The notes under the pieces: model-generated
Databases searched by the model: none
What the model was told of the DNA's origin: nothing
The model's input: the letters and a program-made list of their open reading frames with translations, nothing else
Made by a program: the position numbers and the translations under genes
DNA from: Solanum dulcamara
Taxonomy: Eukaryota; Streptophyta; Magnoliopsida; Solanales; Solanaceae
Reading direction: 5' to 3'
Assembly: GCF_947179165.1 (NCBI RefSeq)
Contig: NC_077245.1
Coordinates: forward strand, 14,974,740-15,038,739
DNA length: 64,000 nt
Shown: positions 24,221 to 34,896 of the stretch, piece after piece
How positions within the stretch are numbered: the first letter of the stretch is position 1
How the letters are laid out: each line of letters begins with the position of its first letter

Positions 24221-24459
24221 GCTCAACGGGCTAAAGCGTGGGCGTGGAGCATATAGAGAAGACTCAACTAGTTAGGGTGTGCCTGGAAAAGAAAAAGTGA
24301 GTTCAACAAGTTAAAGAGTGGGAATGATGCAGAAAGGGAAGACTCAACAGGTATAAAATGGATTTGGAGCAGAAATAGTAGATTCAACAAGCTAAGAAAT
24401 ATACTTGGAGAAAATATTGAACAAGTGCATGCATTAAAATGTTTGGAGCAGAAAGAACA
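24221..24459. repeat. Degenerate 40-bp minisatellite, six units
   Basis: Units start near 24221, 24261, 24301, 24341, 24381 and 24419, each of the form gactcaacaagttaaa then (g)tggatttggagcagaaag. Three consecutive spacings are exactly 40 bp; the copies differ at many positions. Confidence 0.85.
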
Positions 24460-25187
24460 GTGTTTCAGATACATTTGACTCCAACATATCGTATCTTTTA
24501 GTGAAGATCTTCGGGAACTAATTATTAAATTGTTGGAAAATGTAGGTATATTCTAAAAAAGGACTATAAGCTTTCTGCTAAGCGCATACAAGTTTACCAC
24601 AAAGTTAATTTTCTCCTTAAGGTGGTTACTTTTTGCATTAAGACCACATAATCCTCCAAAGCCCAAAAATAGGATTAGCTTCAACTTAAGCTAATCCAGG
24701 GTTCTCTTCCCCCCCCCCCCCCTCCAAAAATTTTAAATGCTCATTATATTTGTTCATCAGGAAGCAAGATGACTAAGCAGAGGAAATATGGAAAGCAGAG
24801 CAACCTTTGATGCTGCTCCTTTATTTGTTCTGGAACATACTTCAGCAAGTCTTCCACCTCCTGAGAAAAGTACCTTCATGCATCTCATCTTGCCCAAAAT
24901 CTTCAATGCAATAATTTACTGTCGTGATTGGACATCACAGTTTCTCCGAGTTGATTCCTCTCCTGCAGCCGTACTTTGAGAATTATCATATTTCATTTCA
25001 CGAGAGTACTTAATTCAGATCAGTAGTCCAACCTCTGTGCTCATGCAGCTTCAGTTACATGTAATGTAAGATTTCACCCATGTCAGAATAATGCATATTC
25101 AAAAGTAGCCTTTGAGCAATGGACACTACAAAATCTTGCTGTCTTTAGATTCTCTAAGAAGCCATGGCCATTAAAATTCATTCGACC
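24460..25187. other. Intergenic downstream of the PPR gene
   Basis: Contains a C homopolymer (about 24710-24721). A plus-strand open frame at 24788-24979 looks more balanced in composition than its surroundings but matches nothing I know. The right end is the 3' flank of the PPR gene. Confidence 0.4.
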
Positions 25188-27038
25188 TCACATGATTTTA
25201 AGTTGTCCATTTAAACACCCTAAAACTCTATAGATTTCCTTCCTCTGTGGGTGCTTTGTATCTTTAGCTAAGAACTCATGGACATTATTTCCTATTTGGA
25301 TTGAGCTACAACCAGGAATTTTTACTATTCCCTGGTCTCTAGTAGCTATACGGAAGTTCAAGACATCTTGCCACCGCCCAACAGAAGAGCTTAAATTCAT
25401 TATCAATGTTAAATAACTTGGGTTGTTAGGCTCTTTCTCCAGGATCCTCCTGGTTAAGGATTCTAACAACTCCCCGTTTCTATAAATTTTACAAGCAGAA
25501 AGCAAAGTGGCCCAAATGACTGTATTAGGTTCCAAATGCATGCTCTTAATGAAACTCAGTGCTTCTTCAAACTTTCCAGCTCGGCCAAGAAGATCAACCA
25601 TGCATCCATAATGCTCAATCCGTGGTTTAATGCCAAATTTATTCACCATCTGGTAAAATACCTTTTTCCCATCTTCCAGCAGCCCTCCATGAGTGCAAGC
25701 TGAAAGAACAGCAATAAATACAACATCATCCGGCTCTACTCCTTCCAAGCACATTTTTTCATAGAGTTCTAGGGCATCTCTGCAATGCCCATTCACTGCT
25801 AATCCTGAAATCATTGTAGTCCAAGTAATTATGCATCTTTGGGCCATCCTTAAGAAAACTGCTTTTGCATTTTCCATATCTCCACATTTTGCAAATGTGT
25901 CGATTAAAGTATTTCCTAGTGGAACTGATAAGTCATATTTGTTCTTTCTTATAAAAGATTCAATCCATTTTCCATGCTCATGAGATCCCAAATGAGAACA
26001 CGCTGAGAGTACACTAATCAAAGTAGTCTGATTGGGTTTGCAATTCCCTTCAATCAACATAAGCTGAAACACTGAAAAAGCTTCATCAAACATGTGGTTA
26101 TTTACATATCCAGCAATCATGGCATTCCATGAAACAACATTTTTTTCTGGTATTCGATCAAACATCTTTCTTGCTGATTGCACATCACCACTTGTGGCAT
26201 ATCCAGACACCATTGCTGTCCAAGATATTATACTTTTTTCCTGCATCTCATCAAAAATAGCTCTAGCAGTCTCTACGTCACCCAACTTTACATATCCAGA
26301 AATCATTGTATTCCAAGAAACATCATTCTTCTCCGGCATACGCTTAAAAACAGAACGAGCCAACTCCATGTTCCCAGCCTTCAATAGCCCAGCAATAACC
26401 GAATTCCACGAAACTAGATTCCTCTCCGGCATAGCATCGAACAAACAAATAGCATATTCTTGATTACCATGAATCATATAAGCACCAATCATTGTATTCC
26501 ACGAAACAACATCTCTATCAGACATTTCATCAAACACCTTACGAGCAGAACCCAAATTCCCACCACATTTAGCATAAAAATCCATAAGGGTATTCTTAGC
26601 AAACACACTGGACTCAAAACCCAACTTTGCAATCTGACTATGAACTACTTCTCCAGCTTGTAAAGCCTCAAAAGACACAAAACACCTCAAGAGAAAGGTA
26701 AATGTGAAACTATTAGGTGTAATATTTGATACCCTCATATGGTTATAAGTATATAATGCATATTTCAGTGTCTTTCCAATGAAGCATTGAATCAAAGTGT
26801 TGTAGGAAATAAGAGTTGGATTTTGTAAGCTTTCAAAGACATGAAGTCCATAATCAAGTGAAATGAAGTTTGAGGAAAAAGTTATGAGCTTTGGCACTAT
26901 AAAGTTGCTATTCATGAGGCCATTGACAATAATCTGAAGATGGCTCTCTTTCAATTGTTTGATAGTTTTGGATTTCTGTAAAAATTGGAGCAATTTTTGC
27001 TCCATTTTTGTGTGGTCTTGGAAACGTAAAAGGTTCAA
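25188..27038 (-). CDS. Pentatricopeptide repeat protein, PLS class, E/E+ subtype, 616 aa
   Basis: A single uninterrupted exon of 616 codons. PPR motifs of the P, L and S kinds tile residues about 45-507, recognisable from repeated DVVSWNTMI, EKNVVSWNAMI, GDVQSARKMFD and PNQTTLISVLSACSHLG-type stretches. They are followed by an E region (about 508-575: VIWATLLSACKIYRNGELLE, SYLTLIMNLSSSVGRWQDVL) and an E+ region (about 576-616: GCSSIQIGNNVHEFLAKDTKHPQ). There is no C-terminal DYW deaminase. Proteins of this build bind RNA in mitochondria or plastids and take part in C-to-U editing, recruiting a DYW partner (family knowledge). The start at 27038 is the first ATG; a second in-frame ATG at residue 12 (MEQKLLQFL) is also plausible. 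Lack of introns is normal for the family. The N-terminus is not an obvious targeting peptide. Confidence 0.95.
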   Translation of the reverse strand: MNLLRFQDHTKMEQKLLQFLQKSKTIKQLKESHLQIIVNGLMNSNFIVPKLITFSSNFISLDYGLHVFESLQNPTLISYNTLIQCFIGKTLKYALYTYNHMRVSNITPNSFTFTFLLRCFVSFEALQAGEVVHSQIAKLGFESSVFAKNTLMDFYAKCGGNLGSARKVFDEMSDRDVVSWNTMIGAYMIHGNQEYAICLFDAMPERNLVSWNSVIAGLLKAGNMELARSVFKRMPEKNDVSWNTMISGYVKLGDVETARAIFDEMQEKSIISWTAMVSGYATSGDVQSARKMFDRIPEKNVVSWNAMIAGYVNNHMFDEAFSVFQLMLIEGNCKPNQTTLISVLSACSHLGSHEHGKWIESFIRKNKYDLSVPLGNTLIDTFAKCGDMENAKAVFLRMAQRCIITWTTMISGLAVNGHCRDALELYEKMCLEGVEPDDVVFIAVLSACTHGGLLEDGKKVFYQMVNKFGIKPRIEHYGCMVDLLGRAGKFEEALSFIKSMHLEPNTVIWATLLSACKIYRNGELLESLTRRILEKEPNNPSYLTLIMNLSSSVGRWQDVLNFRIATRDQGIVKIPGCSSIQIGNNVHEFLAKDTKHPQRKEIYRVLGCLNGQLKIM

Positions 27039-27866
27039 TTCGGGTAATACAGTTAATAACAGGGAAAAGGGGTTCTTGGAAAATGGAAAGTAAAAGTGGA
27101 AAGTGCATTTTAGGACCTCACTTTTTTGTTATCTGTATTAAGGACCTCCTATTGCTATGCTTAATTTTGATTTGTAAGTTTTATCTAATCGCATTTATGA
27201 TATACTCTTCATTTCAATTTATTTGTTTTATGTTTTTTTTAATTATTATTTCAAAAAAAAATTATTTCATGGCAACTTTTAAAATTTTAGCATTTTGTGT
27301 GACATATTTAAGACCAAATATTTTGATAGATATTTATTCCACATAATTTTAAGACCATAAAATTCAAAGAATATTTTTTATTCTTTTCAATTTCGCACCT
27401 AATTAAAATCAGATAAAAAATTAAAAAGCAGGAAGTATTTAGAAGTCAACCTTCATAGAATAATGGGTGAGTAAGTATTAACCTATTTGTGACTCATCTA
27501 TTTTCTAAACTAAGCTAATTATGTCCATAAGGAGGTTGCATAACAAAAATTTATGTCATAAAATAGAGGAAAAACAAGTGTGTTTGGCTGAAGATGACAA
27601 AAACTAAAGTTGATTAAGAAGGTTAAATAATTTGGGATCCATCAACTTTTGAAATCTTGTTTGAATGGTTGTTACATATATTTCATAATATATAGTATTA
27701 TATATATTATTTTAATAAATATAACGATTAGATATGAAAATAGCGTACAAGAAATCTAAAAGTTATTTTTTTTATTTAAAATTGTAACTTATCATACGAG
27801 ATCATTTCCTCGAGACAATATAAGTCAGAAATTCGTAAATTTCATTCATTACTTAATAGTAATACT
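27039..27866. other. PPR 5' flank, AT-rich, nothing recognised
   Basis: Very AT-rich with a tatatttcataatatatagta patch near 27676-27710. It presumably holds the PPR promoter on the minus strand, but no element can be pinned down. The plus-strand open frame 27008-27346 is an antisense shadow. Confidence 0.4.
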
Positions 27867-28383
27867 TATGGAATTCATACTCATTATGAAGTCAACAAAT
27901 ATTGCAAGGTCCAGCCTCATTTTAAAAATCAACAAATGCTGCAAATTTGCCAAGTTTGAAACTTTGTTGTTTTCATGATGTCACGAATAATATCGATAGG
28001 AACAAACTTCACCTATAAAATAAGTTCTTCAACTCCTCATTTAAACACACCAAAATGGAGAGAGAGAAAATATTAGAGAGTAAAATGAGGTATATCATAA
28101 CACTATATAAGAAAATAATCTGTCAAGGAAAAAAAATAATGTGAGCGATATTTTAGTAAGATGAAAAATCAAATGAGAGTATTTCATTTGAGTGTGTAGT
28201 ATTCACTTGGAGCTTTGTACTCGTGACTACATAATATAAAATTTCTTGTTATAGTTTTGTCTGTAATTGTATCTTTATTTAAAAGGATTTTCACGTAAAA
28301 AATTTGGGGTGTCATTATTTTCTCCTTTTATTCTCATTATTTTGACTATATATTTTTTTTGTTGGTCCATATTTTTTTCAACA
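27867..28383 (+). mobile_element. LTR of a copia-derived TRIM, unit 1
   Basis: About 517 bp. The right end TTTTTTCAACA is followed by AAG and the PBS TGGTATCAGAG (28387-28397). The left end TATGGAATTC aligns with TGTGGGATTC of the next LTR (28742), one base changed from the canonical TG. It contains the aacttcacctataaaataag segment (TATA-like) shared by all copies (28006, 47412, 57843, 63758). Confidence 0.75.
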
Positions 28384-28741
28384 AAGTGGTATCAGAGATT
28401 TGATTTGCAAATTATATTTTTTGGAGAAAACGATGGACATCAAGTCCTTTCTCACTAATTAAGTATGTTGTATATTGTGATAGTCAGAGTGAAATATAGT
28501 TGAGCAAGAACTTTATGTATCATACAATGAAAAAATACGTTGATGCATTGAATTCGTGAGCAAGTGGAGAATGAATCATTTCACGTTAAAAAGATTCACA
28601 CAAGTGAAAATTTTGTGTATATGCTAATCAGGCGATAGTAAAAGACAATTTCAACATATGTAGAGAACTTGTGAGCATGAACTCTCTCTAAGAAAACAGA
28701 TACACCTCATTTTCATGTGCATGAGATTGGAGGAAGAGATT
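28384..28741 (+). pseudogene. TRIM internal region: gag start joined to RNase H tail
   Basis: After the PBS a short MDIKSF reading starts at the ATG 28432, then the sequence jumps to codons resembling the extreme C-terminus of copia RNase H (ESFHVKKIHTSEN), with stops. It ends in a purine-rich tract (ggaggaagagat) abutting the next LTR at 28742. Same plan as 58203-58587 and 63258-63620. It encodes nothing useful. Confidence 0.75.
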
Positions 28742-28811
28742 TGTGGGATTCGGTCTCATTTTTTAAGTCAATAAATACTGCAAGGTCCAACCTTATTTTT
28801 TAAGTCAACAA
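28742..28811 (+). mobile_element. TRIM LTR, unit 2, left part (continues at 47374)
   Basis: Starts TGTGGGATTCGG and is cut by LTR family B at 28812. It resumes at 47374 (aaagttgcaaattttaaactttg) after 18.5 kb of nested insertions. Confidence 0.75.
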
Positions 28812-29682
28812 TGTCACGCCCCAAGAGGGTACCCTAGGTGTGACCGGCACTTAAAAACCATGTTTGGCCTCCGAGAGAACTACTTGATCTCATTACTCAT
28901 TCATTCATTAGCGGAAGACTTAAGTAAAAATAAGAATACTTATATAGGCTCGCCATCATCAACATTAAATGAAAGAAATAATCCTTAGAAGATTAGTTTC
29001 AAAGAAGAACTACTCCAATTACATCATCAAACTCTGTCTATGAAAGCCTCTAACACTATCAGACGGTGCCAATGACTTGTCCATCGCTGCCTCAAAAGAA
29101 ACATAATACTCAAAAGGATAAAGAGTTCCTCCGAATACAAGAAGGACTCACCAAATAGCTGAAAAGTAATGATCTTCAAAGATTCGCCTGTGGAGGATCT
29201 CTAACACATGTATCTGCATCATAAAACGATGTAGGTCGAATGACGTTAGTACATGAAATGTACGAGTATGTAAAATAAAAGAAAAGTAAGGACAGATATC
29301 AAGAAACTCCTCTCAGGAAGACTCGGCTCAGAACTCAACATCATCTCAATATCAATATGTAATGCAAGTTTAAAAAAAAAATAAGCAATGCTTACTCAGT
29401 TGAGAGTTTCTCTAACCAAAAACTATCATTTATGAGCTAGTGATGATACAACAAAGCGAGGTCGTTGCCACATCTATCCAATACCTTGCCAAGGTAAAGG
29501 ACATCACCATCTTGGATCCAATCATCAAAGTCCTCTTTCTGGGACTTAAGAGGTATAACCTCCATCCTACGCTAGCTACGTAGTTCTGGGGTTTGAGTCA
29601 ATTAAACTCTTACCCAACTCGATGCTCAATACTACTCTCAAAATATGTGCTTATATTAACATCATCATCTAGTCTTATTGGA
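28812..29682 (-). mobile_element. LTR family B copy 1, part next to TRIM (other part 46232-47373)
   Basis: Starts TGTCACGCCCC on the plus strand (the 3' end in minus sense) and follows the full copy 31866-34224 as far as the position equivalent to about 32747 (tctagtctcattgga). Here it is interrupted by CACTA sequence. The second part resumes at the equivalent of about 32818, so some 70 bp of LTR is missing at the left CACTA junction. Confidence 0.85.
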
Positions 29683-29976
29683 AATGGCAGTCAAATATTT
29701 TTTTAAAAACGACGGACTTAGAGATGTTGTCCGTCACTTTTTGTTAAAATATGTACAACACAGAACATATTTTTTCAGTTCTCTCTCTCGAAACTCTCTT
29801 TTCTCTCTGCCTTCTCTCTACAATTCTGCCGCTCCGCCTCCACCGCCATCCCCCCACCCCCGTCTCTGTCGTCCGTCACTGCTCTACCGCCGTCTTGTGG
29901 TGCTTTAGGAGTATTATTCATTTTTAAGAGGTTAGGTCTTAAACCTAAAAGTAAATTTTAATTTTTTTTATTTGTC

Positions 29977-30510
29977 ATTTGTTAGTTAGTTAATTAGTTG
30001 ATTACATTTAGTTTGTTGTAGTTCATTTGTATATTTGATTGTAAAATTAGTGAATATAGTTCTAGTTTTGATTTTAGGGCTTAAGTTAGATTTGAGTTGT
30101 TGAATTAGATTGTAAATTTTTTAGTAATTTGTGATGTTAGTTAGTTAATTAGTTGATTACATTTAGTTTGTTGTAGTTCATTTGTATATTGGATTGTGAA
30201 ATTAGTGAATGTAGTTATAGTTTTGATTGTAGGGCTTAAGTTAGATTTGAGTCTTTTAAATTAGATTGTAAATTGGATAGTAATTTGTGATGTTAGTTAG
30301 TTAATCAGTTTATGCCATTTAATTTATTGTAGTTTATTTGTATATTGGATTGTAAAATTAGTGAATGTAGTTATAGTTTTGATTTTAAGCTTTAAGTTAG
30401 ATTTGAGTCTTTTGAACTAGATTGTAAATTGGATAGTAATTTCTGATTTAGTAGTTACTTAATTAGTTTATTCCATTTAGTTTGTTGTAGTTTGTTTGTA
30501 TATTGGATTA
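29977..30510. repeat. 158-bp tandem repeat, four copies, in CACTA leader
   Basis: Copies of gttagttagttaattagttg with downstream gtagttcatttgtatattgg and agggcttaagttagatttgag segments begin near 29977, 30135, 30292 and 30450. They lie between the CACTA left region and the transposase start, where En/Spm elements carry leader introns. Confidence 0.85.
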
Positions 30511-31009
30511 TAACTTAGAAAGTTTTGAAGTTTGAAACTTAGAGAAAAATATTGGAACTTAATTAGAGGCTTAAGTTTTAGGACTTTGGAACTTATAATT
30601 AGAATAATTTAGATACTTGAATTTTAGGATACTTAAATTTAGAAGTTGAACCTAATTAGAACTTTGAAGTTGAATTTTTTGTTAACTTTAGAAATTTTGT
30701 TGAGGTTAAACTTTCTTTTAAACTAATTAAGTTAATGTTGAACTTTAGAATAACTTAAATACTTGAATATAGGAAATTTTGAAGTTTGAAACTTAAAAAA
30801 ATATTGGAAATTGGATACTTGAATTATATATAGGACTTTAATTTAGAACTTATAATTAGAATAACTTAGATACTAATTAGAACTTTTTGAGGTTTGTATA
30901 AATTTTGAACTCTTTAAACTTTATATCTAATTTGAATAACTTAGATACTTGAATTTTAGAATATTTTAATTTAGAACTTCAACCTGAATGTCATGAGGTT
31001 TGAAACTTA

Positions 31010-31445
31010 ATTTTTACTTGAATTAATTATAACTTGAATTAATTAGAATATAAACTTAATTATAAATTGAATTAATTAGAAATTGAAATTAATTATAACT
31101 TGAATTAATTAGAACATGAAATTAATGATAACTTGAATTAATTAGAATATGAACTTAATTATAACTTGAATTAATTAGAACTTGAACTTAATTATAACTT
31201 GAATTAATTCGGACTTGAACTTAATTATAACTTGAATTAATTAGAAATTGAACTTAATTATAACTTGAATTAATTATTATATGAATTAAATAATTATAAA
31301 TTCAATTAATTATAATTTGAATTAATTAAAATTTGAATAAAGTAGAGTTTGAACTTAATTATTATATAAATTAATTAATTATAACTTAAATTAATTATAA
31401 CTTGAACTGAATTATTATATAAATTAATTAATTATAACTTGAATT
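31010..31445. repeat. AT-rich short tandem repeat of aacttgaattaatta type
   Basis: A run of roughly 30-32 bp units (ttaattataacttgaattaa then ttagaa(c/a)ttgaa) with many variants. It ends shortly before the transposase exon and has no coding potential. Confidence 0.85.
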
Positions 31446-31517
31446 AATGACAGCTGTAGTCTCGATGAATTGTAGTCTTTATGAACTAATTAAGCTTGAA
31501 TATATGTAATTTTGTAG

Positions 31518-31865
31518 ATGGATCATCGTTTGTGGATGTATAACATGCATTATGAAGTTGGTGGTGGTTTGAAACCTGAATTTATTGACGGTGTAAGAAG
31601 TTTCATCGAGCATGCAATGACACTTGATATTTTTAAGCAAAATGGATTGGTTAGGTGTCCTTATCGTGAATTTAGGTGCTTGAAATTTTTTAATCCAGAT
31701 ATAATTATGGTTCATTTGTATGGTAATGGATTTAAGCCTAGATATTTTTTATGGGTTGATCATGGAGAAATAGACGGATTAAATAATATATATTATAATC
31801 TGTTACCCGTGAATGAATATAATATTATTGCACCACATAATCAAATTAGGGTTGAACATGATAGG
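31518..31865 (+). pseudogene. CACTA TNP2-like transposase, N-terminal part
   Basis: Opens at MDHRLWMYNM and carries a transposase-associated N-terminal domain: W near the start, GVRSFIEHAM, NGLVRCPYREFRC (the usual second cysteine of CPC is Y here), HLYGNGF, YFLWVDHGE. The preceding bases (gtaattttgtag) provide a splice acceptor just before the ATG. The frame is cut in codons for ...RVEHDR by the solo LTR 31866-34224 and continues at 34230. TNP2-type proteins bind the transposon ends and catalyse cut-and-paste movement. Confidence 0.88.
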
Positions 31866-34224
31866 TGTCACGCCCCGAGAGGGTACCCTAGGCGTGGCCG
31901 GCACTCAGAAACCATTTCTGGCTTCTAAGAGAACCACTTGGTCTCATTTCTTATTTATTCATCAGCGGAAGACTTAAGAATACTAATGTGGGCTTGTCAT
32001 AATCAAAGGAAAAATAGATAATTTTTAGAAGAAGTAGTTTCTAAGGAGAACTACTCCGATTACATCATCAGACTCTGTCTATGAAGCCTCTAATACTCTT
32101 AGATGGTGCCAATGACATGTCCATTACTACCTCAAAAGAAACATCACACTCAACAATAATAAAAGGATAAGGAGTTCCTTCGAATACAAGAAGGACTCAC
32201 CAAATAGCTGAAAAGAAATGATCTTCAACGATGCGCCTGTTGAGGATCTCTAACACCTGTATCTGCATCATAAAATAATGCAGGTCGAATGACGTCAGTA
32301 CGTGGAATGTACGAGTATGTAAAATGGCAGGAAGGTAAGGACAGATATCAAGAAACTCCTCTCAAGAAAACTCAGCTCAGAACTCAACATCATCTTAACA
32401 TGAATATGTAATGCAAGTTTAAAATATAATAATAAAAATAATAGTAATAAGCAATGTTTACTTAGTTGGGAGTTTCTCTAACCGACAACCATCACTTATG
32501 AGCTAGCGATGATACAATGAAGCGATGTCGTTGCCACATCCATCCAATACCTTGCCAGGGTAAAGGACATCACCATCTTGGATCCATCATCAAAGTCCTC
32601 TTTTTGGGACTTAAGAGGCATAGCCTCCATCCTACGCTGGCTACGTAGTTCTGGGGTTTGAGTTAATTAAACTCTTACCCAACGCGGTGCTCAATACTAC
32701 TCCCAAAATATGTGCTCATATTAAACTCATCATCTAGTCTCATTGGACTTTAATTTAAATCAGCAAACTCATCTCATTTTATGTTCATCAATCATTATAC
32801 TTCCAAAAACATCATTTACATCTCATCAAAACATCTTGCTCAAAATATCATTTTCTCAAATTCATTCAAATTCAACTCTTTTGCTCTTTCAAAACTCAAT
32901 AAAATACATATATAGTATTAATTCATATAACTTTCTTTTTATCAATGAAAATAATAAAAAGCCAACATCTTTACTCAAAACATGTGTAAATATATTCATG
33001 AACATCAAACCAATTAAGATTCATGGGAAAGTAGCCATGAACAATAATTCCAATAATATGAGAGATAATAATAATAATAATAATAATAATATTAATGCAT
33101 AAATATATCAAACTCAATAGAAGAAGAATTATTTCATTTAGAATTCAAGATTTGGATAAAACTCAACTATAACTCAATTATAATGAATTTAAGTATTGGG
33201 CGCATGGACTAACTCAATCCAATGCTATGAAAACCTTACATACCTTAAATCCAAAGGTTTACTCCGAATTGGAACACTCTTGGACCCCTAGCCTTTTCTT
33301 CTCGCCGGAGCGTTTTGTGTACTATCCGGAATATAAGAATAACCGGAGTAGTATTTTTATACTACTAAAACTAAAACTATATTTGAGAAGAATTATATAG
33401 AGAGAGAAGAAATGCTTAAGAAAGCTTGATGAATAAAATGAGGAAATAAGGTGGGTATTTATAGGTGGGAAAGAGGGACCTAACAATAAATAAAATAATT
33501 ATAAAGAAAAATCTGAAAATTTAATGGAATATATTGATGTCATGGATGATGTTAAATGGAGGACAATTTATGTCATGAATGATGTCAAATGTATCTAGAT
33601 GTTTCCATGGTAGGTAAGATGAGTTCTTTTTAACAGAATACTCTTTTTCGAAGCTGTGTTTGAATAAGATAAATTCCTTATTAGGATTTGGTGTCTTCAT
33701 AAGAATTGTAGATATGGAAGTCTAGTTTCATATTGTTCAAGAATCAATCAATTTGGAGCAACCTACAATGAGATATGAATTTGCTTCTATAAACACTCAA
33801 TTCTGTCACAGTACTATATCTTGTAAAGATTAATTTATTTGACCTACTGCGTTTGAATAAGATAAATTCCTTATTAGGATTTGGTGTCTTCATAAGAATT
33901 GTAGATTTGGAAGTCTAGTTTCATATCGTTCAAGAATCAACCAATTTGGATAAACCTACAGTGAGATATGATTTTTCTTCTATAAACACGCATTTCAGTC
34001 ACAGCATCCTACCTTACAAAAATTAATTTATTTGACCTACTTAACCTCCGAATCTTAAAATATGGTCTTCCTAAAAGTTGTAGGTAATGCTCTTGTGGTT
34101 ACCCAAAAATTTGAATCACTTAATTTGCACCAACCTATGAAAATTTATGCCCAAAATACAGAGGCTATATTATTTTCGTCGAGAATTGAAATACCGACAT
34201 ACAACATTTTAGGGGTTGTTACAA
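31866..34224 (-). mobile_element. Solo LTR family B copy 2, mosaic, TSD ATAGG
   Basis: 2359 bp, TGTAACAACCCC...GGGGCGTGACA on the minus strand, flanked by perfect ATAGG duplications (31861-31865 and 34225-34229) inside the transposase coding sequence. A segment of about 195 bp is present twice in tandem (33653-33847 and from 33848). The second copy and the following bases to about 34110 read like family A, while the outer terminus is family B. It also has an AAT microsatellite at 33065-33092. Confidence 0.95.
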
Positions 34225-34229
34225 TAGGG

Positions 34230-34896
34230 TTCTACTGATAGAGTTCAACATTATATATTTCAACATAATAGAGTTCATAAAATGGTTAATGATGCGTTCG
34301 GGGTTCAAGGTGGGATGAAACTCGAATAATATTTTGATGAAACTCCTAATGAAGAAATAAGACGTTTCTATCAACATTTAGAAGAGGCTAGTCATCCACT
34401 ATGTGAAGGGAGTCTGCATTCTGCTTTGTCAGTTACAGTTAGGTTAATGAATATTAAATTAGATTGGAGTGTTCCTCATGCGGCTATGGACTCAATGGTT
34501 GATCTTTTGGGCGAACTGGTTAATCCTGAGTTTAACATACCTAAGAACTTCTATCAGGCAAAGAGATTGGTTTCCAAGTTAGGATTATCGTATGATAGAA
34601 TTCATTGCTTTGTTAATGGCTGCATGTTGTTCTACAAGACTAATAGTGAATTAGAAAATTGTAAGTTTTGTGGACAAGCTCATTATAAGAGGACTCCTGC
34701 TGGAAAGATGGTCCCAATTAAGGCGATGCATTATTTACCTCTTATTTCCAGATTAAAAAGGTTGTATGCATCGATGAGGTCTGCCCTACATATGAGATGG
34801 CACCGTGAATATAAAAGGTCGTCGGATGGCTTGTCATATCCATCTGATGGAGAAGCATGGAAACATTTTGATAATATATATCCTGATTTTGCTAGA
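34230..34896 (+). pseudogene. CACTA TNP2-like transposase, middle part 1
   Basis: The frame continues from 31865 across the LTR: VQHYIFQHNRVHKMVNDAFG, an in-frame TAA at 34327-34329, then through EEASHPLCEG, MNIKLDWSVPHAAMDSMVDLL, CMLFYKTNSELENCKFCG to EAWKHFDNIYPDFA at the edge of LTR A (34897). The W..FD..YPDFA block is the classic sequence before the first catalytic region of En/Spm transposases. The open part is 34426-34896. Confidence 0.9.

Noticed and set aside
24215..24260. Possible tRNA (tagctcaacgggctaaag looks like an A box)
   Set aside because: No B box and no cloverleaf can be drawn downstream; the segment is one unit of the 40-bp minisatellite.
26092..26463. Plus-strand open frames at 26092-26663
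   Set aside because: Antisense shadows of the PPR repeats.
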